Below are positions 11,878-21,792 of a DNA stretch of 32,565 nucleotides, piece after piece; position 1 is the stretch's first letter, and every line of letters begins with the position of its first letter. The notes below the pieces were generated by a model that was not told the DNA's origin, did no database searches, and saw only the letters and a list, made by a program, of their open reading frames with translations. Location: assembly GCA_900618425.1 (NCBI GenBank), contig UZAN01040075.1, positions 52,215 through 84,779 on the forward strand. The letters run 5' to 3'. The position numbers were made by a program, and so were the translations under genes. The stretch comes from Echinostoma caproni. Taxonomy: Eukaryota; Platyhelminthes; Trematoda; Plagiorchiida; Echinostomatidae.

Positions 11878-12330
11878 TTGAAAGAACTTACTTTGCTGCT
11901 AAACTGTCTCTCCTTTACTACGAAGCCTATGCCGCAGTTACAACTCAAAGACAAGCTGCTTAGTCCGCCTACCTCATTTTGTTTGTACTCTTGTTCGTGC
12001 TCCTATGGAGTGGAATACGTAGGAAGGACCAGTAGGCGATTGTCAGAGAGGATTCAAGAACACTGTCCATCTTGGCTATCAAAGGGGTCGTCTATAGTGC
12101 CATCCTAGACCACACACTCGACGCGGGTCACTAACTGACATGTAAGGGGCATTCAAGGTCATCTACCGGGTGGCATATAACCAATCAAAAGGGGTGAGAC
12201 AAATAACTCTGTGCACAGCCGAAGCGACCGCGATTAGGATAAGCCAACCAATACTGTGTTCGCAAAAGCAATTTGTCAAGACCCTACCGCTGCCCTGGCC
12301 TAGGGCCGGTAAGATCGTGAAACAGACACA
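11878..12330 (+). pseudogene. Penelope-like GIY-YIG endonuclease relic
   Basis: The first block (11878-12108) contains SCSYGVEYVGRTSRRLSERI followed by QEHCPSWL. This matches the GIY-YIG nuclease core of fluke Penelope-like proteins: a divergent GIY half (GVE), the YIG half as YVG, the Arg-rich RTxRRLxxRIxEH helix and the P.WL tail. A frameshift and stops follow, and the protein resumes at about 12146-12310 with FKVIYRVAYNQSKGVRQ, a TAEATAIR segment, and QKQFVKTLPLPWP, the conserved end of these proteins. In an intact element this domain nicks target DNA and acts with the upstream reverse transcriptase. The frameshift and missing reverse transcriptase make this copy inactive. Confidence 0.75.
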
Positions 12331-12470
12331 TCAGTTCGACTCAACCTTGACTGATCCATCCGGACACAGTTCTCACCATCAATCATCACAATAACTTTAC
12401 GAGCACTTACACTACGGATTATCACGCTGTGTTGTGTCCATACATGTTCGATTGTGTGTACTGTATTGGC

Positions 12471-12524
12471 CTGATGAGAAGTACCGAAAAAACAGATCTG
12501 TCTTTGCCACTTTCAGACGCTTCT
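12471..12524 (+). repeat. Right inverted arm, hammerhead-like boxes
   Basis: CTGATGA at 12471-12477 and CGAAA at 12485-12489 fit the two conserved hammerhead core boxes, followed by the self-complementary ACAGATCTGT and then C. Penelope-like pLTRs are known to harbour hammerheads. Here stem II has only one clear pair and stem I (GGC/GCC) is offset by three bases, so this may be a decayed ribozyme or only a look-alike. Confidence 0.5.
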
Positions 12525-12528
12525 ACCA

Positions 12529-12546
12529 TCAAAGTCAAAGTCAAAG
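12529..12546. repeat. Short tandem tail of the CR1-like LINE
   Basis: Three TCAAAG units on the plus strand, so CTTTGA units at the 3' end of the minus-strand LINE. Short 3' tandem repeats in place of poly(A) are typical of CR1-clade elements. Confidence 0.75.
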
Positions 12547-12698
12547 TTTTATTATGGGAATAACTTACAAGCCCGTGCTTTTCTTGACCCCATAGGATAT
12601 TTAGACAGATGAATCGTTACACGTCGAAAAAGGAGCCACATAGAGTTTCGGGTAGGAGATAATAGAGAATATAGGCTACAGTGAATTTCCGTTTGCTT

Positions 12699-13118
12699 TT
12701 AGTGGTGAACGAATGTGAGGTGTGCCAAGGTTTCATCGAGTCTCTGCTTGAAATATTTAATAGTGGGTGCACAAACGACATGAGATGAAAGAGCGTTCCA
12801 AGAACTGCATACTCTGACTGCAAAAGACTGGCGCCGCATTCCAATCGACACTTTGAAATCAGTAGCTTGAAAAGAGTATCCCCTTAGATTCACATTATGC
12901 GATAACATGAGGAGCGATCGACACGGATGGTTTGGGTTCTGCAGTATTTGATACGTCAAAATCAAATCTCCCCTAGTTCGGCGGTAGTGAGCAGAATATA
13001 GTCCGAATAATCGCAATCTGTCCTCGTATGTCAGGTAATGGAATCCCTTGACCATCTTGGTGGCCATCCTTTGTGGACGCTCAAGCATCTTGAGATTACG
13101 TTGAAGCCTGGACTTCAA
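12699..13118 (-). pseudogene. CR1-like reverse transcriptase, C-terminal part
   Basis: A 139-codon open stretch with the order typical of the CR1 C-terminus: LERPQRMATKMVKGFHYLTY, EDRLRLFGLYSAHYRRTRGD, LILTYQIL, then RGYSFQATDFKVSIGMRRQS and VCSSWNALSSHVV...FKQRLDETL. It is open throughout and runs to the natural end of the ORF. It is linked to the upstream part only by frameshift. Confidence 0.8.
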
Positions 13119-13473
13119 GCTTGGATGGCGTACTCTGTATACGGTCGAATGTACGCTGATAGCAAACGTGGGAATAGTGATGATTCAAACCGGCCAAAGA
13201 CTCACCGAAGTAAGCTGACGTTCTTCATAGCAGCAGACGAAGCCTTAGCACAGTTGTTGGAGCAGCTTAAATCCTCTTGAACAACAATACCTAATTCCTT
13301 TTTGCTAGAAGTATGTGGTAGCTGCTGAGCCCCGAGGAAATACGAGAATTTTCACTTGTGGCGCAGGGATAGGACTTTGCAGTTAGAAACATAAAATTCA
13401 ATGTCGTTCTCCTTAGACCGTTGATAAGCTGCGTTGAGTGATTCCTGTAGTATTAGAGAGCCCTCGGGTTCTG
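13119..13473 (-). pseudogene. CR1-like reverse transcriptase, thumb relic
   Basis: Minus strand, alternate frame: VTEPEGSLILQESLNAAYQ, SKENDIEFYVSNCKVL, a stop, then KFSYFLGAQQLPHTSSKKEL and GIVVQED. Further on come SCSNNCAKASSAAMKNVSLL, a stop, and SSLFPRLLSAYIRPYTEYA. These fit the thumb region of CR1-type RTs. At least three stops and two frame changes occur. Confidence 0.75.
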
Positions 13474-13977
13474 TTACCGTGTTTCAGATTTCACTTTCGG
13501 TAAATCATTTATTAAGGCGAGGAACAGATGGGGGCCGAGTACGGATCCTTGTAGAACACCGCGGGATGTGGAATCAGAAACACGAACTGATACGGTCCGT
13601 TGTTCAAGGAACGTTTTAATCCAATCAAACGCGAAATCTCGAACGCCATAATTGTAGAGCTTCTGCAGTAAAATTTTGTGATTCACCCGATAAAATGCTT
13701 TCGATAAGTCGAGATAAATCACATAAACCGCATCCTTTTCGTCGACTGTACTGATCCATTTATCTCGAACGAGAAGCAAGTTCGTGGTGCAGGATCGCTT
13801 TTGCCTAAACCCGTGTTGAGCTGTCGAGAGAATGCTGTATCTTTCGAGGTGTTCCATCAGAGCCAGCAATTTATTCCCTGATGTATTTCCACTCACTGAT
13901 GCCAAACTCTGAACAATATCAGGCTCCTGCGTCGAATCATCGGGTGTAAAAGTAAAAACAATCCTGCAAGCCTTCAC
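13474..13977 (-). pseudogene. CR1-like reverse transcriptase, palm region
   Basis: Residues read ALMEHLERYSIL, AQHGFRQKRSCTTNLL, YLDLSKAFYRVNHK (motif A with its catalytic Asp; the second Asp of the usual AFD is Tyr) and GVLQGSVLGPHLF (motif B), then LINDLPKVKSETR and a stop. Motif C (F/Y-A-D-D) should follow within about ten residues. Instead the sequence jumps, one frame over, to TVTEPEGSLILQE, the segment that normally lies just after it. So a short deletion removes the catalytic pair of aspartates. The N-terminal part (near 13977) is already divergent. Confidence 0.85.
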
Positions 13978-16530
13978 CGGGGCCTAGCAGTAATTTGTGA
14001 CACTCGCAGTCCGACAAGTCTGCATTCGAAGCGTCACAAGTTAGGCATTGATGACAACGTTCAAACAGCTAGCGGTCCTTGGTAGACTGTTTACTGCTAC
14101 CTGTAACAATTCCCCACTGCACGTTGCGAAAATCATTACTGAAAAGATTTGTCTTGTCAAATTTTGTGATATAATCATGATTAAGTTTCTCCTGAATGAT
14201 CGTCAGAAAGATTTCATTTAGTTTCCTTCAATAAGGTCAATCAATGAGCGCAGCAATTATCCTGTAAGCGCGATGATGCTGTATGGTATATTTCATTCCA
14301 CTGGGAATGGAAATTCATCTCCTGAATAGTAGAAGATGGCGCGCTTTTTCAATCATACTGGACGAAGTTTTGTTACTGAATGCGTAAACCATCCAATCGG
14401 TAACACAGCCGGGAAATTCACTGTTCCCCTCTAGTAGATTTCAAACGACAATCAACACCGTTGTTTACAAAACTGTCATTCCTAATATAGTTGAAATAGA
14501 TGACTTGAAAGATACCTATTAGTGATTACCCTGAACTGATTATAAATGCATTGGACCAGTCGTCTATTTTCGTTCACATTCAGTCTGCCAAACAGGTACG
14601 TAGACCCTTGGTTTCGAGATGTTGGACAATCATTCTCAAATTTGCCATGCAAACTGAGTAGAACTGGTTGCAAAGTACCCCGGTTTGATGCGGTTCAAAT
14701 AGAAATTTATTTGTAATAGTCTCTGATTTACACACAGTTTTTCATTTGTTTCGTACAGATCAACAACGGAACCGCAGTTAACTTTATATTGACCCCATTT
14801 CTTGCTTTGGTGTCAGTTTTATGTGTTATCATTGTAACCACTTTCGTTTGGCAATGTTGGTATCATTTGTTTTTTTGCTTGCCGTGACTGAGAAATACCT
14901 ATCAAAGAGTTGAGCATTGCCCCTATTGATCGTTGATGCTCGTTTCAGGCAGTATTATCCAAGTCCGACCATTCAAAGCGGGTTCACTTGTCCTTCAACT
15001 CCACGTGAAAACGCTTTTGGGGCAAACTTATCAGAACCAGCGTTATTGGTGATGAATACGTTTGTACGCATTTTAATCAACCAATCAATTAATCTTATTC
15101 CGGCATGGAAAACTGTTCAAAACAACCTATGTGCATGAAGTCGAACCTATCTGTATGATTTGCGCAGTCGGTTTCGTCGTTCCTGTCCCATCTACAGGAA
15201 GGGATCCAGCACACACTTTTTCTTTTGTCTCAAGATTTGTCAATCGAACAGCATGACAATTCCACTTCGCAAACCGCATTGTTATATCTGCAAGTAAAAT
15301 ATTTCTGTCCAACTTGGATGTCACACAAAAATGGGCGTTTTCGGACGCAGTATGCTTCAAACTAGTCATCAAAATTGACATCGTAGAAAGGCAATAGCTT
15401 GGCACAAAAATAATTTAAAAGTTCACTTCTATTTGAGGTCATCCTTATCTTGTGTTCGATTTCACATCAGCACTTCACGATTTGTGAATAAGCCTGCTCA
15501 ACGCACCTTAAACAGACGAGTGTTGGGGATATTGGTAGACCTATCTGAGAAGAGTACATTGCAGGCATATTTCTGAAAATTGAAAACCTAATTTTCAGTT
15601 ACCAAAAATAACAATGGCAAGAGTTGCTCATAGAGCAGAAATTATAACTAGTATTCTTATTGTGGTGATTGTGAAAAGAATGCGATTGTAAATGGGGAAA
15701 TTTAGTGCAAGGTTATTATCACTTAATGCAGTCGGACCCATATACAGATGCTTTTCCATGCGGACATTATCCTATGACGCCATCGTTTTCTACACTAACG
15801 GTCTTCGAGCAAGCTTGATATACGCACATGTGTCACACGCTATTTTATTTGTGCTTAACGTTTATATTGATCCCCTTTTGCAAATTACGGATAAAAATCT
15901 AGTGAAATCAATGAGATATCGCTTCAGTGTCTGGCCTGAAATTTTGACCTAAAATGAGTTTCGGTTAATTCATTTTCCCTATCTATCTAATGTTTCACGA
16001 ATTCCCCATCCCACAGATCGTCTAACGCAAAATGCCTACACTTCAGAAATCCAAATACGTAGNCGTAGGTGGAGTGTTCAGCTCAACCTCGTTCTGTTTG
16101 GTTGCGTTCACAATTCCTCCATTGGTTTATGTGTCTGTCTGTCTATCAATGTATCTACCCTTCTCATTCAGTGCACTGCTAATTGTTTTGAAATCTTCCA
16201 AAACCTAAACTCATTGCCCGGTTTGGTGATCAGAAACAAATCCATTTAATCGCGAGTGTGGTTTCTACTAGTGGATGCTTTCCCTCATTCTAACCCCCAG
16301 TTTGTGTTCCGTCGCATGCGCGCGCTTACCGCCAATCTCATTTCTAACACAGTTATGTGTATGTGGTTTTGGAGAAATCGATAAAATAGTGAGTTGCCTG
16401 CTTCATACGGTTCATCTGACCCATCTGATACTGTTTTCATTGAGGCAGTTGAATCATTGTGGTTGTTCTGAACGTGCAATGCATTCATCTATGGCATGGA
16501 CTAATCACAGATCAATATTCGTCCCAATAG
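13978..16530. other. No supported gene
   Basis: Contains unassigned frames, for example 15127-15405 minus (92 codons, with ADITMRFAKWNCHAVRLTN) and 15692-15952 plus. None matches a family I know or has a convincing splice pair. One N at 16063 is flanked by CGTAG on both sides. Confidence 0.5.
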
Positions 16531-16915
16531 CTGAACCCAATTCACCACCGAACGCATTCCCTGAACGGTCAGCAGTATCGGTGACACAGTTGCCATCCGA
16601 TGTGGAAGAGAGAATGTCACCACCCAGGGTAATNGTAATTTTGGATTATGATCTACCGGCATCGGCAAGACCAGCACCAGTATCAACACCCGTTTCGGTG
16701 CCATCACCAGAACCTACAGCTCCGGTACCGTCCGCTCCGCGCACATCACTCACCACACCACCGGAACTATCCGTACGTCCGCCATCACCGTTGATTCCCC
16801 AAATTTCATCGTCACCACCGATATCCCTGCCTACAGAATACGTCTCAATGGTCTCTCCGTTGCAGTCAACTGCCAAAGAAGTGAGAGCGGAATCACCCAA
16901 AAAGCAAACTCCTTG
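16531..16915 (+). CDS. Candidate proline-rich exon
   Basis: About 128 codons rich in Pro, Ser and Thr, with runs such as RPAPVSTPVSVPSPEPTAPV, PSPLIPQISSSPPISLP and AESPKKQTPC. These look like a disordered linker with SH3-ligand-type PxxP motifs. The acceptor is probably CCCAATAG at 16530. Donors fit at 16916 (CCTT|GTGAGTAC) or 16882 (AAAGAA|GTGAGA). The longer form begins and ends in phase 1. An N at 16634 lies inside and is flanked by GTAAT twice; removing N plus one copy deletes 6 nt and keeps the frame (RVILDYD). It is on the same strand as the SH3 exons 6 kb downstream and could be the same gene, but its phase does not join the SH3 exon directly. Confidence 0.5.
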
Positions 16916-19451
16916 TGAGTACACAGTGGATGAGATGATAAATACTCACATTAAAAAAGAAAACTATCCACTGAACGCAATAGCCTTCTGGTGAAGAGAC
17001 TGGTTACAGTGACTTTGTTTAGAAAACGGAACACTTGATTCTTTTTAGTTCGACCGTATTTCAGGAGTTGCCATCACATTGGTTAGTTGGAGCAATTACC
17101 CTGCATATGACCACGCGCTTTTCTGGCAGGTGCCATACTGATTTCTGGCACAACTTATGATGTGCTTGCTGGGTTGACGCTTCTGGTCGAATGCGCACCA
17201 CCAGTTGATACTTTTACTTTATTGTCTTCCGTAAAGCTGTTAACTCATAGTGAATTTACCATGACAGGAAAGTTGATATACCTATCAAACTTCAACAAGA
17301 TAAAGAATTACCACGTGAAATTACTCTAGACTTCTCGGGAACTCTCTGTCAGCTTTATAAGTGCATTAGAAAACAGGATTTAACAGTTAACAATAGTCAT
17401 GGAAATGTGATAGACCATAAAATGGCGTCTATTAAACCGATTGTGAAACTCAGTGGAGTAAAATCGCACGAAGGTTAAGGGACCAACAATAGCCAATCAT
17501 ATCAAGTAATCACGATCAAACAAGACCGACAACAGCGTGCAACATTTAATCAAACTGCCGTGATGTGTCTAATGGCAATGGTTGCAACAAACTAATATAG
17601 ACGATGATCACAATACCTACTTATTATCCTGAAGGACTTGTCTCTCTCAAGTACATTCAGTTTGATGTATGAAGAGAAGAGAGAACTTTTATCAATTCAG
17701 CTACACCAGAATTTCATATGCCGTTTTCATCTGTTTGGAGTTAACTTGTATGCCAGACTTCATGGTAAAAGGATAGGAGAAGTTGCTTCTCTCTTTCTTA
17801 CGCCACCGCTATTCATTCTCGATAAACCTAAAAGATTTTTCATTTTACTTTTTAGGGATGGGTATGGTAGAAGGAAATTCCGGGGACTAATGGTGCAAGG
17901 ACTTTAGCAGATTAATTCAGCGTGCCCCTGTGCACAAAACGCCAGCAAATTCGATTGTAATTAAAAGAAAATTGGCCTTTGAAATTCAGATACTGGGTGA
18001 TCCATACTGTGTTAAGGAACAAAGAGCACATCAGAACAAAGTCTTCTATTCTTCAAAGCATTTCCAATCAAGTAAAAGGTGCTTTCAGGTTTCCGTTCTA
18101 TCGTGCATCGAACATCTTTAAGTATGGTTTTCGGCGGTTCCTACTTTCTCATCCAGGAGTTTAGTATCATCAACAACTGGTGAGTGTAACTATTTTTATG
18201 GAACCAAGAGATTTTACGGTCTCGAAATGTCCCCTAATTATATCAGCAACTTTTAGGCTGATGGGATTATTCTCAATCCACAAACCATGTTTATCTGTGT
18301 CAATTCCGATTGAAATGATCCACAAAAGTGAAGATCTGATACGATCTGTTGGCATATCCGTCTCACTCTGATCAGGTTATACCACAGATATGATCTGCTC
18401 GAGTAGCAAGTATGTTAAAATGGAAGCAAACATCGTTCGAAATCAATCGTCTACCGGTTTTATTCAGGCTTTGTATTATTTCGCAAACTCGAAGGAATCT
18501 TTCAAACTGTTAAGTGACATCTCTTACGGAAGGTTCTGATTGAATCAGTAGAATTTATTAGTTGAGTACGTTACTTCAAAATTACAAAAAGTCAACTTAA
18601 TTTAGATTCCGTATCCGATAGTTTCATTGGGGATAGCTCACATCTCAGTTCGTTCAAACGCTTAACTCTCTCGTTGAACGAAAACCCCAGAGAAAGTGTC
18701 GTGCCACGTGTCAGATCCGAGCGATCTATCCATTACTAGCTTTCTGATATAGCAAAAGTAGTACTGGAAGAAAAAAGTTTCTTCAAGAAAACTTGAGGTA
18801 AAGTCTTTTCTCTTCGTGTTCGTATTATTTCGAAGCAGCACAGTGTACTAAGCCAAAATAAAATTGTTTGGTCATCGGCCTTCATTCTGATTGATCGGTT
18901 TTGATTTGCAGTTTCAGATAAGATCTGTTATGCAGCCCTTAATGTAGGTATTTTAGTCGCTGAGGTACAAATGCATCAAGCATGCACATATTAACCGAGC
19001 TTTTCAGAAGCTATTCCTAACCAAACGGTCAGCCAGAAAAGCCACTCTCATTCGATGAAGATGTAGTTCAGTAAAACACCTTTTGGTTGTAATGCCACAA
19101 TTGTTTTCTAATGCATCACAATTCATGGTTATCACACGAATTACTCCCAAACTCTTTAATTATTATAAACCGATGAGTTTGGAGCAACTGCGTTATTTTA
19201 CTGCACTGTAGTTTTTGCACTCTCCGTAAACGTTCACTGCACTGAAATGCACCCTACTACTCTCAGTTAGTGTGGTCGTAGTATTCGCTCTTTACATTCA
19301 CTTTCGACGTAACACTTTACTCCATCGTTTAGTGTTTACAATTTTCAGATCGCAAACGGATCTGTAGTTAGCAAATCACGTTTCTCATGCCGTTTGTTGC
19401 ATCATATTTTTTCTGTTGCCAAAGTATTGAAAATCGGTTCGCGTAGCCTGC
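16916..19451. other. No supported gene; probably intronic or intergenic
   Basis: Several frames of 60-89 codons overlap on both strands (17638-17907, 17930-18164, 18170-18371). None shows a domain or clear splice boundaries. Confidence 0.5.
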
Positions 19452-20430
19452 GTGAACGGAATTCCATTTCACCTGTTTGCCGAGCTTGGCAATTTCATTG
19501 CAACCGTTTCATCACCAACCGAGATGACATCAGTTGCACCGTCATGGTGTAAAATTTTAACACAGGATTTGGTTGGTCCGGCACCCAGCCTCACTCGAAC
19601 CGGGGAAGTAATAGAGCAAATGGATCAGTTTTGTCATTTGCGAGGCTACATCTCACCCGGTGAACGCACCACGGATGAGGTGTCAGCTCGCATTCAGAAG
19701 GCTCGGTTAGCATTTGCTAACTTGGAAACGTCTTTGGTGCCGTTGCGACAGCCGGTTATCTGTGAAGGGTCGAGTGAATACCGCAGAAGTTCGGCCACTT
19801 CTGCTATACGGCGCAGAAACTTGGCCACTAAGAAAACAGGATAAAGATAGACTGTCGGTAGTTTGAACACTGCTGTCTACGCAGCATTACACGGATCTAT
19901 TGGGAAAGCCGGATGAGCAATGCTGAGGTTAGGCGCAGAGATTTCAGTACCTGCAGCTGTCCACTGCAGCAAGTTGTCGACGTCCATAGATTACGTTGGT
20001 TGGGGCATGTATTACGCATATCACCAAATAGGTTGCCACACCGCGCTATGTTTGCCGAGGCAGGTAGTGGGTGGAATATAGCCAAGGGTGACCAAGCCGA
20101 GACCTGGCACGAGGGTATAAAAATCCTGACCAGGGGACTGGGTCATATAGGTCCCATTAGGATCCCTGATGGGGACCTCAGGATGATCGTAGCCGATGGT
20201 TAGAGACACTAAGAGATATGTGTGTATCGTAAACAGTGGCGCTCGCGCATCTTCTCAATTTCCGTTGAAATTGTCCATTTTCTGTTGGACTGTACTTTCA
20301 ATTTTCCTGTCTTTCTCCTATTCCTCATCCAAATGGGCAGCCAAAAGACAGCAACCAAAACTGCCGCACGAAGGTGCTTGGCTAATGGTTGTAGAAACTG
20401 AGGTAACATCATCGGTATTTGTGAATTGAG
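19452..20430 (+). mobile_element. RTE-like LINE, 3' fragment, copy 1
   Basis: The C-terminal part of an RTE-type reverse transcriptase followed by a 3' untranslated region. The 5' boundary is uncertain; recognisable protein starts near 19530. After the coding relic, CGTAAACAGT..., ATCCAAATGGGCAG and GCACGAAGGTGC segments are shared with the second copy at 25262-25690. Confidence 0.75.
19530..20205 (+). pseudogene. RTE-like reverse transcriptase C-terminus
   Basis: Frame 1 reads CKILTQDLVGPAPSLTRTGE, then QFCHLRGYISPGERTTDEVS and ARIQKARLAFANLETSL, the conserved YLGSxIxxDGxxxxEIxxRIxKAxxAFxxL block downstream of the RT palm. A frameshift breaks ALLYGxETWPL (PLLYGAETWPL in another frame). Another frame then reads MSNAEVRRRDFSTCS and VHRLRWLGHVLRISPNRLPH, followed by AGSGWN and TWHEGIKILTRGLGHIGP, the typical RLRWLGHVxRM C-terminal block. 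Stops and frameshifts show it is dead; the palm and endonuclease are missing. Confidence 0.8.
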
Positions 20431-21140
20431 TGTTCTGCTGTACGCGTTATTTTATATAAGGTCTTCTCCGCTGACTGTTTTTATCCCGCATTCTCAGCGT
20501 GTTCGACTCGGTTCGTCAATGCAACTCAAGGATCAAATGACGCAATAAAAATGATCACGCCGTGATCTGAAAACGGACCGAAACGGCAATCAGGACGGAA
20601 GGACAACCTCCGCCCCTCCCACCCTCACCCTCTCGCACCAGTTCAGCGAGAAACCGAGTCGAACACAGTGAGAACAAGGAACAAAAACAGTCAGTGGAGA
20701 GGAACACATAAACGAACCTTCACAAGCACTGAGGATTTCATCTCGGCTGGTGATGAAACGTTTGCAAACAAATTGCCAACCTCGGCGATCAGGGGAAGTG
20801 GAATTCGTTTTTATCCCTCTCACAATCCTCTATCTACTGGACCGTTGTTCTTCTCGCGCGCCGGTTTACACACCCGAACACGCTGCTCTTGTCTTTCATC
20901 TTCGCACTCTGTCTCTCTCTCACGCGCGCGCGCGCGCCACTTTCAGTGCGTGACACCGTGCGACAAGCGGTTTGTTTTCTGGCTTAGCTCTAATCAGTCC
21001 GTAGCCTTGTTGATTGCATCCCAGTGAGGTTGTCCCCACGCATACTTTTGGCCACCACTTATTCCCTCTTTTGTGTGTTATCGGTGATTCCTCTTCAGTA
21101 TCTACCTATTCCACCAGTACCACACAACCGACGGTGCAGC
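20431..21140 (+). promoter_or_regulatory. CpG-rich, possibly promoter or 5' UTR region
   Basis: Compared with its surroundings this stretch is richer in C, G and CpG, with pyrimidine-rich runs (20600-20640, 20880-20930) and an alternating CG tract (about 20921-20937). It lies just upstream of an ATG with a good donor 40 nt later. This could be a promoter and 5' UTR of a gene starting at 21141. The evidence is only compositional. Confidence 0.25.
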
Positions 21141-21180
21141 ATGATCACGGATCAACAAAATCTCAAGCCTCGACCGGAGA
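21141..21180 (+). CDS. Candidate first coding exon (MITDQQNLKPRPE)
   Basis: An ATG in acceptable context (GCAGCATGA) opens 13 codons, MITDQQNLKPRPE, plus one base, and ends at a strong donor (GAGA|GTAAGTTC). It ends in phase 1, the same phase as the proline-rich exon at 16531-16915, so both could splice to a common next exon. It cannot join the SH3 exon at 23101 directly. If real, it would be an alternative start of the SH3 gene. Short exons like this arise by chance, so the call is weak. Confidence 0.25.
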
Positions 21181-21531
21181 GTAAGTTCATCTCGTCAATG
21201 TTCAGTATTACACCCTCGAACAATTACCCAGATTTATCATTTGTGCCCCGATCGAAACAAGGTCAATGCATTGTTGAGAGAATTTGGAAAAAAATGATGC
21301 GGTTAAGCGTGGCAAATACAATTAAGATGACCAGTTCACTGATTCACTTAAGACTTTGATTTTCAATTTGATGAACGTACAAACAAACGAAAAATAGGAA
21401 GTGCGGCTGATCTTGTCACGCGTCCATGTTGACAGGTTGGGGTGAGGCACAAGACTGTCATGAGCGAATCAGTGATTATATTCTCTCAGCTCAACTGCAA
21501 CAGATCAGAATAAAACTGATCAATGATGAAT

Positions 21532-21792
21532 TTATTTAATGCGATCAATTAGGGAGTGGTTACAGTCACCACGGCTGCCACATGATTCTCCTCTGATGAT
21601 TACTTTGACACACTCCGATTGATAGAAACCGTTCGTCCAGGTCGCTTGTATTTTTTGATTGACCAAAAGGAGCATATCGCTACGAAGTTTCCACTTCCAG
21701 TTGCCAATGCACTCATAACTGGGACATTGTGAGAGAGGAGAATGATATATTTCACAAAGTGGTGAGCCAAACCAACAGGTTTCTGTCGGCAC
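21532..21792 (-). CDS. Unrecognised Cys-rich open frame
   Basis: About 86 codons on the minus strand with eight cysteines in the pattern C-x7-C-x9-C-x4-C-x30-C-x10-C-x5-C: TCWFGSPLCEIYHSPLSQC, PSYECIGNWKWKLRSD, then NGFYQSECV, GESCGSRGDCNHS, and a stop after DRIK. The composition looks like a secreted disulphide-rich protein. FYQSEC...SCGSRGDC faintly recalls cystine-knot growth factors of the neurotrophin/Spätzle type, but no diagnostic motif is complete. No signal peptide is visible in this frame, so it would need an upstream exon. It may equally be a chance frame. Confidence 0.2.
   Translation of the reverse strand: MPTETCWFGSPLCEIYHSPLSQCPSYECIGNWKWKLRSDMLLLVNQKIQATWTNGFYQSECVKVIIRGESCGSRGDCNHSLIDRIK

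Larger units (their letters stand above)
11404..12524 (+). mobile_element. Penelope-like retroelement, 5'-truncated, inverted ends
   Basis: The plus strand carries the C-terminal GIY-YIG part of a Penelope-like element (11878-12330). An inverted repeat flanks it: 11404-11457 is the reverse complement of 12471-12524 apart from a few changes. Penelope-like elements are known for such partial terminal copies (pLTRs) in direct or inverted orientation. The reverse-transcriptase part is absent, so the copy is 5'-truncated. About 400 nt (11460-11877) between the left arm and the coding relic show no recognisable protein. The right arm stops where the tail of the CR1-like LINE begins. Confidence 0.7.
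12529..13977 (-). mobile_element. CR1-like LINE, 5'-truncated, minus strand
   Basis: Contains most of a reverse-transcriptase ORF on the minus strand, split by frameshifts and stops, and ends in a short tandem tail (12529-12546). The type is judged from the RT motifs (HGFRQKRSCTTNLL, YLDLSKAF, GVLQGSVLGP) and the C-terminal RRTRGDLILTYQIL block typical of CR1-clade elements. The endonuclease and ORF1 parts are absent. Its 3' end lies a few bases from the right arm of the Penelope-like element. Confidence 0.8.

Noticed and set aside
16501..16924. Minus-strand frames opposite the proline-rich exon, including a Gly/Asp-rich one
   Set aside because: They are antisense shadows of the plus-strand exon; the plus frame has the better splice sites and composition.
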